42,145 nt of DNA from Streptomyces sp. ISL-98 (GTDB lineage Bacteria; Actinomycetota; Actinomycetes; Streptomycetales; Streptomycetaceae), in contig NZ_JAGGPB010000009.1 in NCBI RefSeq assembly GCF_018614055.1, positions 1-42,145 on the forward strand, read 5' to 3'. Of this stretch, positions 31,809-39,193 are shown one piece after another (positions within the stretch are counted from its first letter, which is position 1; each line of letters opens with the position of its first letter). The notes under the pieces were generated by a model that worked only from the letters and a program-made list of their open reading frames with translations, was not told where the DNA came from and did not search any database. Position numbers and translations under genes: made by a program.

Positions 31809-32999
31809 TCAGCGGCCGGTGCTCGGAGGGCGTTCTTCCGTCAGTCCAAGCCTCGGCGGCGCCCAGTCGGCATGGCGCAGGATGGCCCGGACGGTCGCGC
31901 GGGACGGGGCCAGCCAGAGAGCTGTGTTGCGCACGGCGACAGCCAGGGGATGGGCCAGCTGCTGCCCCATCCGGCCGGCTTGACGCGCTGCGCGCGCGAC
32001 GGACTGGCTGCGCGGGCGGCGCTCGGCGTCGTAACGGGTCAGTGCCGATTCGACCGTGGGCTCGGTGGCGATCGCGGCGGTCAGGGTGGCCGCGTCCTCA
32101 AGTGCCTGGCAGGCGCCCTGGCCGAGGTTCGGGGTCATGGCATGAGCCGCGTCACCGAGGAGCACGATCCGGCCCGCGGCGAAGGCGGGCAGGGGTGTGG
32201 CCAACTCGTGAATGTCGTGATGCAGGACGGCCTCGGACCGGGTCGCAGCCAGCAGCGCGGGGATCGGATCGTGCCAGTCGCCGAAGCGGCGGCGCATCAC
32301 GGCAAGAGCGTCCGCATGCCGCACGCCGGGGGGCGAGTTGAGCACCGCGTGCCACTCGGCCCGGCCGTCGGCGAAGGCGATGTGCCCGAACTCCGCACCC
32401 TTCCCCCACGTCAGTTCGAAGTCGGTGCGCAACGCCACCGGTTGCTCGGTGATGGCGCGCAGGACCGTCGACCCGCTGTAGACGGGACCGGGGTGGCCGG
32501 GAAACAGCTGGGCGCGCAGCCGGCTGCCCACTCCGTCGGCGGCCACGGCCAGATCCGCGTCCAGAGCGCCGCCCCTGAGACATACCCGTACCCGGCCGGG
32601 ATCCGAGTTGTCGACGGACTGCACCTCGGACCCGACTGCCAGACACTCGGGCGGCAGGGCCTCGCGCAGCAGGCGGTGCAGTACGGCTCGCGGGATGCCG
32701 ACGATCGGCGTACCCAGCTCGCGCTCGAGCGCGGCTCCGTCCAGGCGAGCAAGCCGGCCGCCGCCCGGCGTGCGGGTGCCCCCGGTGTACTGCGGCCGCG
32801 CCGCCGCACGCACCGCCTCGCCGACGCCGAGGACGTCCAGGGCACGCAGTCCGTTGGCATGCAGCGAGATACCCGCGCCCACATCGGCCAGGGCGGCAGC
32901 GCGTTCCACGACCGTCACCTCCCAACCGACCAGCCGCAGGCCGATCGCTGCGGCCAGCCCACCGATGCCTCCGCCGACCACTACCGCGCTGCCACCCAT
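31809..32999 (-). CDS. FAD-dependent aromatic monooxygenase (group A flavoprotein hydroxylase)
   Basis: 396 residues. The FAD-binding GxGxxG motif is AVVVGGGIGGLAAAIGL (residues 5-21), followed by TVVERAAALADVGAGISL. The DG motif is AVAADGVGSRLRAQLF (about 155-170). The GD motif GRIVLLGDAAHAMTPNLGQGACQALEDA (about 275-302) binds the FAD ribityl chain. These enzymes hydroxylate aromatic or urate-like substrates with NAD(P)H and oxygen. It is divergent from a TetR regulator with two operator palindromes in the 89-bp gap, so expression is probably induced by its substrate or a related compound. The substrate is not predictable. Confidence 0.92.
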   Translation of the reverse strand: MGGSAVVVGGGIGGLAAAIGLRLVGWEVTVVERAAALADVGAGISLHANGLRALDVLGVGEAVRAAARPQYTGGTRTPGGGRLARLDGAALERELGTPIVGIPRAVLHRLLREALPPECLAVGSEVQSVDNSDPGRVRVCLRGGALDADLAVAADGVGSRLRAQLFPGHPGPVYSGSTVLRAITEQPVALRTDFELTWGKGAEFGHIAFADGRAEWHAVLNSPPGVRHADALAVMRRRFGDWHDPIPALLAATRSEAVLHHDIHELATPLPAFAAGRIVLLGDAAHAMTPNLGQGACQALEDAATLTAAIATEPTVESALTRYDAERRPRSQSVARAARQAGRMGQQLAHPLAVAVRNTALWLAPSRATVRAILRHADWAPPRLGLTEERPPSTGR

Positions 33000-33029
33000 G
33001 CTCGGTCCTCCTCCACCCGTCCTGCCATC

Positions 33030-33080
33030 ATCCTTCTACAGATGTAGAAGGATGGTACTCCGGCCCTCTACAGGTGTAGA
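33030..33080. promoter_or_regulatory. Two TetR-type operators between the monooxygenase and its regulator
   Basis: The strong site pairs ATCCTTCTACA (33030-33040) with TGTAGAAGGAT (33043-33053) around GA. The second shares its core: TCTACA, GG, TGTAGA (33067-33080). The common core is TCTACA-N2-TGTAGA, 31 bp centre to centre. Confidence 0.85.
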
Positions 33081-33088
33081 AATAGGGG

Positions 33089-33646
33089 GTGCCCACCGAT
33101 CGACGCACTCTCCTCGCCGACGCGGCCATCACCGTGCTCGCCGAGACGGGGATGCGAGGACTGACCCACCGCGCCGTGGACCGGGCAGCCCACCTGCCGC
33201 CCGGCACCACCTCCGCCTATTACCGCACCCGTCAGGCGCTGCTCACCGCGCTGGTCCGGCACCTGGTCGCGCTCGACCAGGCGGAGCTCCAAGAGATCGG
33301 GAACAAGACACCGCCGCCGCAGAGCGCCGACGAACTGACGGCTGGGATCGCCGCCCTCGTCGAGCGACGGCTCACCGGAGACGGCCGGCGGCGCTCGCTC
33401 ACGCGCTACGCGTGCGCCATCGAGAGCGTGCACCACCCCGAATTGCGGGAGATTCTCGTGCCGCGCGAGAACGCAGGACGACAAGTCGTACATGACTTCC
33501 TGGCCACGCACGGGCTCGCGGACGCCGAGGAGCGTACCGTCACATTGCTGACGTGCGTGGACGGCTTGGTCTTCGATCGCCTGGTGAACGGCGGAAGCGT
33601 GTCCGACCAGGAGATCCGCAGACTGGTGGCGGCGGCGCTGCGATAA
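33089..33646 (+). CDS. TetR-family regulator of the FAD monooxygenase
   Basis: 185 residues from GTG 33089. The N-terminal helix-turn-helix is AAITVLAETGMRGLTHRAVDRAAHLPPGTTSAYYRTRQALL (about residues 12-52). The C-terminal ligand pocket half is typical (AIESVHHPELREILVPRENAGRQVVHDFLATHG). It is divergent from the monooxygenase gene with two palindromes in between, so it most likely represses both. There is only GGGG before the start, so translation may be weak or from a very short leader. Intact. Confidence 0.92.
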   Translation: MPTDRRTLLADAAITVLAETGMRGLTHRAVDRAAHLPPGTTSAYYRTRQALLTALVRHLVALDQAELQEIGNKTPPPQSADELTAGIAALVERRLTGDGRRRSLTRYACAIESVHHPELREILVPRENAGRQVVHDFLATHGLADAEERTVTLLTCVDGLVFDRLVNGGSVSDQEIRRLVAAALR

Positions 33647-33857
33647 CCCGCACCCTGCACGACGGGAAACGATCTACGGCAACGCGGGATCCGATCTCCG
33701 CTGAGAGACTCATCGGCCGAGGCCACGGCGTTCCGTCGGCGCCCCCGAAACGAGACGGGACGGGCGGAGGCGAGCGACAAGACGTCCCGGGACGCCCAGC
33801 CCTGGCGCACACGGTGCGCGACAACATGCCCTGGGACAAACAGCAAACCAAACAACT

Positions 33858-34308
33858 TCAGCCCTGCCACCGCGGGCGGGCTTGCCCGGTCCCGTCGCAG
33901 TATCCGCAGCGGCCCGAGCGGGCGATACCGGGCGCGCCGATGGTGTCGGCGGCGTCTAGCAGGAGCCGGGGGAAGCCCGGCCGCGTGGGCTCCATGCAGA
34001 GAAAGTTCCTGCCGCTTGCCGACCACGACCTCCAATGCGACGTCGGGGCCGTTGGATCGGGTATCCCAGGTGATGCCGTGGGTGAACGTGCTGAGCATCT
34101 CGTGCAGATCGCTCATGGTCTCCGCCCCGGACAGCTGTACCCGTGCGGCGAGCACGACGTCCTGCGCGGCTGCGAAGGACTGCAGCGCGGACGGCGGTGC
34201 GAACGGTCCGGTCCGGCCCACGGGTTCGGGGTGGGTGCTGTGAAGCCGTGCCAAGGCGTGCCACAGGCTGCCCGGCAGATCCTGGGATTCTCCTCTGCTG
34301 CGTCTCAT
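33858..34308 (-). pseudogene. Hypothetical protein with zinc-ribbon-like C-terminus, frameshifted
   Basis: From ATG 34308 the frame is protein-like for about 97 codons (GSLWHALARLHSTHPEP, DVVLAARVQLSGAETMSDLHEMLSTF, DVALEVVVG). Near 34015 the sensible reading moves by one base to RNFLCMEPTRPGFPRLLLDAADTIGAPGI, then SGRCGYCDGTGQARPRWQG, stopping at 33858. The joined product would be about 150 residues with a CxxCDGTG motif like a single DnaJ-type or small zinc-ribbon motif. The shift could be a sequence error. I do not recognise the family. The remaining 210 bp up to the tetR stop show only a 12-bp palindrome (CGTCCCGGGACG at 33783). Confidence 0.4.
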
Positions 34309-34683
34309 AGGCCCTGTGTACGGCCCGGAACGGGGCGTGCCGTGCCCCGCCTCTTCCCCCGTCCCGCGCGGTGACGCGTCGACTTGGAGAGCCGTGCCAC
34401 CCGGCGGTCACGCGCGGGCGGCCGGGGAGACTTCGGCGAGCCGGTCGAGCCGGGCGTACAGGTCCCGCACCACGCGGGCGTGGTGGTGTTGAGGGTCGAG
34501 GGCGAGCACTATTACCGCCGCGCGGACCTGCGCATGCGCTGGTATCCGCGTCGCTGCCGCAGCTGCCCGAAGGGCGGCCAGGCATGAACGAGAAGACGCT
34601 GCCGTTCACAACGCCCGGCCGCACTGATGAATCACGTTGGCGACCGTAAGGAGCCACGGCGCGGGAGGGGGCACCTTTCGTCG
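34309..34683. other. Gap of 375 bp with two doubtful tiny ORFs
   Basis: On the plus strand a frame ending at 34587 (VVVLRVEGEHYYRRADLRMRW, ending RCRSCPKGGQA) overlaps by ATGA a 21-codon frame at 34585-34650. The second Cys-containing end resembles the small coupled genes found at 36.5-37.4 kb, but starts and ribosome sites are poor. Nothing else is seen. Confidence 0.2.
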
Positions 34684-35535
34684 TTACCGCGGTCTCATCG
34701 AGCGGCGGACGCGGTTGATCATATTCTGGGCGTCTACTCCGAACACCGCTGACTTCTTCAGCGTGCGCCAGACCCGCAGGTACGTGGCCACAGAGTCAGC
34801 GTCATCGAGCCACAGTTCCGCGTGCCAGTCCTCGGCAATCACCAGCCGCTCGTCAAGGACCCAGAACCCGTTCGCGGTGGGGATCTTGAGCGACGCGCCG
34901 AGCGGGACGATCCCCAGCTGCACGGTGTCCATCCCGATCAACCCAGTGAGCCGGTCGAGCTGGCTGACGAGCACGGACGGCGGACACACCAGCGCGTGCA
35001 GCGCGGCCTCCCACACCAAGGCGTGGAACCTCCGGCCGCCCTGGTAGAGCCACTCCTGCCGCTTCATCCTGGCTCGGACCGCCTCGTCGGTGTCGTGCAC
35101 GGTGCCCTGAAGGTCGGCGTACCGCAGGAAGATGTGCCGCGCGTAGTCGGCGGTCTGGAGCATGCCGGGGATGACGGCTTCCTCCCACGCGTAGATGGCC
35201 CTGGACCGGTCGACCTCCAGGTTCCAGCTGTCCTGTACCGGCCGGTGCCCCGCGGCCAGTTGGCGCCGCCAGGAGCGGATGTGGGACTCGAACCCCTTGA
35301 GTCGGGCGTCCAGTTCATCGAAGGTTTCGGGCTGGCCGACCGCGCCGGCCCAGGCCCGCAGATCTTCAGTGGTTGCGGTCTGCCGTCCGCCCTCCAGCTT
35401 GTACACCTTGGAGTGCGGCCAGCCCAGCCACTGAGCGAGCTGTGTACCGGTGAGCCGGCCTTCTGGGGCCAAGAGGCGTAGTTCCCTCAGGCGTGCTCCG
35501 AGGGCCTCGCGAGCCTGCTGGTAGTCCGTGCTCAC
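34684..35535 (-). CDS. XRE-family regulator with DUF5753-type C-terminal domain
   Basis: 283 residues from GTG 35535. The N-terminus ALGARLRELRLLAPEGRLTGTQLAQWLGWPHSKVYKLEGGRQ is a Cro/CI-type helix-turn-helix (residues ~10-50). From about residue 100 it follows the DUF5753 pattern: RAIYAWEEAVIPGMLQTADYARHIF, ARMKRQEWLY, ALVWEAALHALV, LVSQLDRLTGL and VQLGIVPLGASLKIPTANGFWVLDE. These regulators are abundant in Streptomyces and typically pair with DUF397 or DUF6879 proteins. It lies ten bases downstream of a DUF6879 gene and is probably co-transcribed with it. Target and signal unknown; direct repeats at 36386-36426 are candidate binding sites. Confidence 0.9.
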   Translation of the reverse strand: MSTDYQQAREALGARLRELRLLAPEGRLTGTQLAQWLGWPHSKVYKLEGGRQTATTEDLRAWAGAVGQPETFDELDARLKGFESHIRSWRRQLAAGHRPVQDSWNLEVDRSRAIYAWEEAVIPGMLQTADYARHIFLRYADLQGTVHDTDEAVRARMKRQEWLYQGGRRFHALVWEAALHALVCPPSVLVSQLDRLTGLIGMDTVQLGIVPLGASLKIPTANGFWVLDERLVIAEDWHAELWLDDADSVATYLRVWRTLKKSAVFGVDAQNMINRVRRSMRPR

Positions 35536-35545
35536 CGGTGCCGTA

Positions 35546-36298
35546 CTAGCCCTTCGAGCCGAGTTGGGCTGCGAACTGGTCGTACAGGATGGAGGCGTGC
35601 ACTGCGGTGTCACGCACCTGGCAGTACCGCAGCACGTCCGCCGGCTCCGTGATGATCTGGACGTCGTGGAAGACATCCGCGTCGTCGAAGCGGAGCACCG
35701 CTACCAACCGGCTGTCGAAGATCCAGAAGTCCTCGGCAGGAAGGTGCGCACGCTCGGCGTCCTCGCGCCACAGGTTCCGCACGTCCTCGCCCGTGGCCGT
35801 GTTGCACCGCGCATAGCTGAGCAGGAACAACTGCCCTTCGGTGGGCGGGTTGTCGACGACGCGGACACGGCCCACGTACTTGCCGCTGGACGTCTGCTGG
35901 CGGATGTTCACGCACCACTCGCTGTCGAGGTCGCACGGGGCCGTGCCGGTCGTGAGGAACTCCGCGTATGCAGTGTCTTCTCGGTCCGACGCGTAGCCGC
36001 GCCGGGTCTCCAGGTGCCAAGCCGAGTGCTCGAACGTCTCGAAGAGTCGGCCGAACTCCTCCACGTCGATGATCTTGGGCACGCGTTCCATCTCCTTGGG
36101 GCCGTGGTTGACCAGGAGTTCACGCGGTACGGCCACGGCCGCGTCACCGGGGCCGAAGTGCTGGAGCCGGGCGAGGTCATCGGGATCGGTCAGCGGCGTG
36201 CCCTGGACGATGATCTCCCCGGAGTCCAGGTCCTCGTGGACCGCAGGGCATCCACCGTTCTTGCTGTCCGTTCCGTTGAACCGCAGTCGTCGCGCCAT
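35546..36298 (-). CDS. DUF6879-type partner protein of the XRE regulator
   Basis: 250 residues from ATG 36298, with AAGGAG upstream. The C-terminal ~160 residues match the DUF6879 pattern: EFGRLFETFEHSAWHLETRRGY, TAYAEFLTTG, DLWREDAERAHLPAEDFWIFDSRLVAVLRFD-like sequence, and a closing VRDTAVHASILYDQF. The N-terminal ~85 residues (MARRLRFNGTDSKNGGCPAVHEDLDSG) are an extra small domain, seen in several Streptomyces regulators, that can also occur as a separate protein. Proteins of this type are thought to act with the neighbouring XRE regulator, in the manner of the WhiJ/BldB-type systems; the molecular role is unknown. Confidence 0.85.
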   Translation of the reverse strand: MARRLRFNGTDSKNGGCPAVHEDLDSGEIIVQGTPLTDPDDLARLQHFGPGDAAVAVPRELLVNHGPKEMERVPKIIDVEEFGRLFETFEHSAWHLETRRGYASDREDTAYAEFLTTGTAPCDLDSEWCVNIRQQTSSGKYVGRVRVVDNPPTEGQLFLLSYARCNTATGEDVRNLWREDAERAHLPAEDFWIFDSRLVAVLRFDDADVFHDVQIITEPADVLRYCQVRDTAVHASILYDQFAAQLGSKG

Positions 36299-36385
36299 GT
36301 CGTCTCCTTCGGCGTCGGGTGTCGCCAGCATCACCCGACCAGCGGTCCCGATCTACAGCGTGCACTCCATTACGTGAGACCACAG

Positions 36386-36426
36386 GAGAACATTCGGCCA
36401 GAGCACGAGAACATTCGAGAACATCG
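36386..36426. promoter_or_regulatory. Three direct GAGAACAT repeats in the divergent promoter region
   Basis: GAGAACATTCG occurs at 36386-36396 and again at 36407-36417, and GAGAACATCG at 36417-36426. The offsets are 21 and 10 bp, that is two helical turns and one, so bound proteins would line up on one face. The repeats lie between the DUF6879/XRE pair and the divergent small-gene operon. Confidence 0.7.
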
Positions 36427-36465
36427 CGTGGTGCGCGTCAACAGGTCCTACCTACGGTCCTGGTC

Positions 36466-36660
36466 ATGGAGACGGGAAACCGGCTGGCCGCGGCCGTCAA
36501 CGCGGCAAATCCAGGCTGGTGTCACTGGCACGTGGGCTCGTCGGAGACGGCCGTGCTGATTCAGTACGGTGAGCGGTCCTCCGGGCCGCCGGTGGCGTTG
36601 TACGCATGCGCGCCGTGTCGGGAGCAGCACCGCCTCACTCCGATGAGCGAGGCGTCGTGA
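36466..36660 (+). CDS. Small Cys/His-containing protein 1 of a coupled quartet
   Basis: 64 residues from ATG 36466. It contains CHWHVGSSE and near the end CAPCREQH, so one zinc site of the C-x2-C type is possible. The middle part TAVLIQYGERSSGPPVALYAC is beta-like. The stop overlaps the next start by GTGA (36657-36660). Such small proteins occur beside XRE regulators in Streptomyces; the function is unknown. Confidence 0.65.
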   Translation: METGNRLAAAVNAANPGWCHWHVGSSETAVLIQYGERSSGPPVALYACAPCREQHRLTPMSEAS

Positions 36661-36827
36661 AGGCGGCGCCGTTCACGACCCCGGACCGGGTGGTCATCCC
36701 TTGCTACTGCTGGGTGCGGAAGCCCGGCACCTGGGACCGCTGCACCGAGGACCCGGGCCACGAGGGCGAGCACATCGACTGGGCATCCAGGCAGACGTGG
36801 CCGAACCGCGGACCGGAGCCGCAGTGA
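36657..36827 (+). CDS. Small Cys-rich protein 2 of a coupled quartet
   Basis: 56 residues from GTG 36657, overlapping the previous stop. It has three Cys and two His in CYCWVRKPGTWDRCTEDPGHEGEH, a spacing that could bind one zinc ion. It ends in WPNRGPEPQ, and the stop overlaps the next GTG by four bases. There is no ribosome site of its own beyond the coupling, so it should be translated by re-initiation. Confidence 0.6.
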   Translation: MKAAPFTTPDRVVIPCYCWVRKPGTWDRCTEDPGHEGEHIDWASRQTWPNRGPEPQ

Positions 36828-37036
36828 CCGCGCCCGCCGCCGAGCCGTCGGCCACGACGACGCCCTGCCGGGAGAAGCCGGTACCGGCCACGCGAGAGCT
36901 CAACTGGGAGCAGTATGCCGGCCGCTCGTGCTGCGCCTGCGGCCGCCCGTTGACGTCCGGCGCGGTGTCGCGCGGCCGAGCCCGCGGGCGGCAGGGGGCT
37001 CACGTGCTGGATGTTGAGGTGTGGTCCTGCCCATGA
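36824..37036 (+). CDS. Small zinc-ribbon-like protein 3 of a coupled quartet
   Basis: 70 residues from GTG 36824. The core is RSCCACGRPLTSGAVSRGRARGRQGAHVLDVEVWSCP, with CxxC at the start and a final Cys, like half of a zinc ribbon; it resembles short Streptomyces proteins of unknown role. The stop overlaps the following ATG by four bases (37033-37036). Confidence 0.6.
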   Translation: MTAPAAEPSATTTPCREKPVPATRELNWEQYAGRSCCACGRPLTSGAVSRGRARGRQGAHVLDVEVWSCP

Positions 37037-37446
37037 ACCCCGCACGCGTGTCGTCGTCGGCGAGATGTCCGCGGGGGCATGTCGAACCCGTCGTCATCGA
37101 CGGCCAGGAGCACGAGCACAAGCTGGGTGTCTGGTACGCCAACCAGAAGCAGCGCCGGGACAAGCTCACCGCCCCGCAGCGCGCCGTCCTCGCCGAACTC
37201 GGCATCGAGTGGGGGTGGCACCGGCCGCGGCCGGTCGTTGAGCCAGTCGGTCAGCGAAGTGCACACAGACCCCGGGATGTTATGGCTGATCCCCGGGGTC
37301 TCGTGCTGTCCGTGGTCCAACGCGGAAAGGGCCGGCGGCTGAGGACGCGAGGATCAGCACTGCACGTCACCGGGGCTGTGTTGACCTGGTTATGCCCCGA
37401 TCGGTTGCGGTGGTCGTTGCTGCGACCGCCCTCGGTCTTTCCATGA
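37033..37446 (+). CDS. Coupled gene 4 with a helicase-associated (HA) repeat, probably chimeric
   Basis: 137 codons from ATG 37033. Residues 28-60 (EHEHKLGVWYANQKQRRDKLTAPQRAVLAELGIEW) match one helicase-associated repeat as found in tandem at the C-terminus of large actinobacterial helicases. The leading part ARCPRGHVEPVVIDG has a lone Cys. Downstream, the frame runs through a strong terminator-like hairpin (37267-37301) into low-quality sequence (RGKGRRLRTRGSALHVTG). It therefore looks like the end of a helicase gene fused to the small operon, with the natural stop lost. Expression of the tail is doubtful. Confidence 0.4.
   Translation: MNPARVSSSARCPRGHVEPVVIDGQEHEHKLGVWYANQKQRRDKLTAPQRAVLAELGIEWGWHRPRPVVEPVGQRSAHRPRDVMADPRGLVLSVVQRGKGRRLRTRGSALHVTGAVLTWLCPDRLRWSLLRPPSVFP
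37267..37301 (+). terminator. Strong terminator-like hairpin inside or after the HA-repeat gene
   Basis: AGACCCCGGG (37267-37276) and CCCGGGGTCT (37292-37301) pair perfectly around a 15-base loop. It is the likely end of the small-gene operon. Confidence 0.7.
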
Positions 37447-37524
37447 GTTAGGACAGAGTCTGACCTACATGGTTCATAGCGTGGTCCTTGACCGACGGAA
37501 CACGAACAGCGGAAGGCGGAGACC

Positions 37525-38082
37525 ATGACCGTCAACGAGCTAACCACCCGCGACCTGGCCGGGGCCCCGGCCGTCACCGGTGAGCGCGCCGAATGGCTTG
37601 AGGCGCTGGCCAAGCACCGGCACTTTCTGCGCTTCACCACCCGTGACCTCACCGACGAGCAGGCCGGGCTGCGGACCGCTGCCAGCGAGCTGTGCCTGGG
37701 CGGTCTGATCAAGCACGTGACCGCAGTCGAGCGGAACTGGGTGGACTTCATCCTGAACGGACCATCCGCGATGGGGGACTTCACGGCCATGACCGAGTCC
37801 GACTGGGCCCGTCGGGCAGACGAATTCCGGTTGCTGCCCGGTGAGACGCTGGCTGGTGTATTGGCCGACTACGAGGAAGTGGCCCGCCGGACCGACAGCC
37901 TGGTCGCCACGCTGCCCGACCTGGACACCGCGTGGCCGCTGCCGAAGGCCCCGTGGTTCGAGCCCGGCACGCAGTGGTCGGCCCGCCGGGTGCTGATGCA
38001 CATCGTCACCGAGACCGCTCAGCACGCCGGCCACGCCGACATCATCCGTGAGTCCCTGGACGGCGCCCAGAGCATGAGCTGA
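37525..38082 (+). CDS. DinB-like/DUF664 family protein
   Basis: 185 residues from ATG 37525, with GGAAGGCGGAG upstream. The fold is the four-helix DinB bundle. Possible metal histidines are in LCLGGLIKHVTAVERNWVDF (helix 2) and in RVLMHIVTETAQHAGHADIIRESLDG (helix 4, H-x3-H-like). In actinomycetes such proteins act as mycothiol-dependent or metal-dependent detoxification enzymes, or have unknown roles; no neighbour helps. Intact, with its own promoter region of about 150 bp and a long inverted repeat after it. Confidence 0.9.
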   Translation: MTVNELTTRDLAGAPAVTGERAEWLEALAKHRHFLRFTTRDLTDEQAGLRTAASELCLGGLIKHVTAVERNWVDFILNGPSAMGDFTAMTESDWARRADEFRLLPGETLAGVLADYEEVARRTDSLVATLPDLDTAWPLPKAPWFEPGTQWSARRVLMHIVTETAQHAGHADIIRESLDGAQSMS

Positions 38083-38125
38083 CCAGCCAGCGATGCGCTG
38101 CTCGGGCTGCACGTGACCTCCGCAG

Positions 38126-38193
38126 ACGGCCCCGGACTTCTATCCGTGACACCACTACTTTGCACCTGGGGTCAGAGATAGGTCCGGGGCCGT
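38126..38193. terminator. Long inverted repeat after the DinB gene
   Basis: ACGGCCCCGGAC (38126-38137) pairs with GTCCGGGGCCGT (38182-38193). Inward, CTATC pairs with GATAG. The spacer is 32 bp. It starts 44 bases after the stop and is probably a transcription terminator, unusual for its long loop. Confidence 0.55.
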
Positions 38194-38280
38194 CGAGGTG
38201 GCCCGGTTGCTCAGTCTTCAAGGCTCACGACCCTCCGGGCCGGAGACCCGGCATGCCGAGGGTGACCGGCGCGATGCGAG

Positions 38281-38487
38281 TCAGCCGCTGGTGGCTTTGT
38301 CCGCGAGTAGTTCGCGTACAAAGCCACGCTGGCTCTCTTCGCGTTTCTCACGGAGGAAGGTGAGGGTGAGGTCGATCCCCTCGATCTCACCGAGCCAGCC
38401 CTCCTGCTCGGCACGGGCCCGGCGAGCCAGGAGATCGGTCTCGATCTCGTCGAGGCGAGGCAGCATCTTGGGGTTGATGTTGAGCAT
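38281..38487 (-). CDS. Small recombinase-associated protein
   Basis: 68 residues from ATG 38487. The sequence MLNINPKMLPRLDEIETDLL, then RRARAEQEGWLGEIEGIDLTLTFLREKREES, is a two-helix, probably coiled-coil protein that I associate with recombinase/integrase modules of Streptomyces mobile elements. There is no clear ribosome site, and the frame continues upstream into sequence that does not look coding. It lies downstream of an integrase N-terminal fragment in the same orientation, so both may derive from one decayed element. Confidence 0.5.
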   Translation of the reverse strand: MLNINPKMLPRLDEIETDLLARRARAEQEGWLGEIEGIDLTLTFLREKREESQRGFVRELLADKATSG

Positions 38488-38779
38488 GGGACATCGCAAA
38501 GCGGGGCCGCTCATGGGCAATGGCCGTGCGTGGGCGCTCCTCACCCACTGCGGCATCGATGTCGTCGTTGGGGGAACCTGCGCCGAGTTCTTCGTGATCC
38601 TGCTCGCCGTGGCGACGACTAACGAGGGCACTGGAGATTCGTCTGCCTGGCGAGAAGGTGAGGGCTGAGAGATCGTTCCCATCGGGTCCTTTAAGCTTCG
38701 CGGATGACCTGCGAAGAGCTGTACTGGGAACCGATAGCGGCGTTTCCAGAAGGCGAGCCCGAGACGTCCTTCGGCGGGC

Positions 38780-39043
38780 GTTGGGAGGACCGGCTCTGGC
38801 CCGGAAGGCGCGCATCGGGCCGGCGTCTTGGCCGTCCGCCTCATTGAGCGCGCGGGCTGTCTCCTCGGAGACGTACAGGTCCCGGTCCGTGTACTGCGGT
38901 CCGCTCTCCGCTGTGAGGATCTCCTCGCCAGGCCGAAGCACCGTGTGTTGATCGACGAAGGGGCGCCCCGCCGGGGTGGAAGCGAGTGCCAGGTCTTCGT
39001 CATCGACGAGCTCGGTGTCGACGATCTCGACTGGCGCGCTCAT
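38780..39043 (-). pseudogene. N-terminal fragment of a tyrosine-recombinase-type integrase
   Basis: From ATG 39043 about 75 codons read naturally: APVEIVDTELVDDEDLALA, then VLRPGEEILTAESGPQYTDRDLYVSEETARALNEA. This resembles the leader just before the SAM-like DNA-binding domain of some Streptomyces tyrosine integrases. Homology then fades and the frame becomes Arg/Ser-rich. No catalytic R-H-R-Y part is present. The 290 bp between this and the small protein at 38487 show no gene. Confidence 0.45.
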
Positions 39044-39193
39044 AAATCCTGTCGGTCCTCGTGCGGCATTTCAGTAAGAAGCCGTATCTCAACCGAACAT
39101 GATCGCTTGATTTCTGCTGGTCAGGCATGGTCTAGCTCGGAATGAGGGAGGCATCCGGCGTCTTGTTTCCGCTCCATGAGCGAGGGGTGCGCG

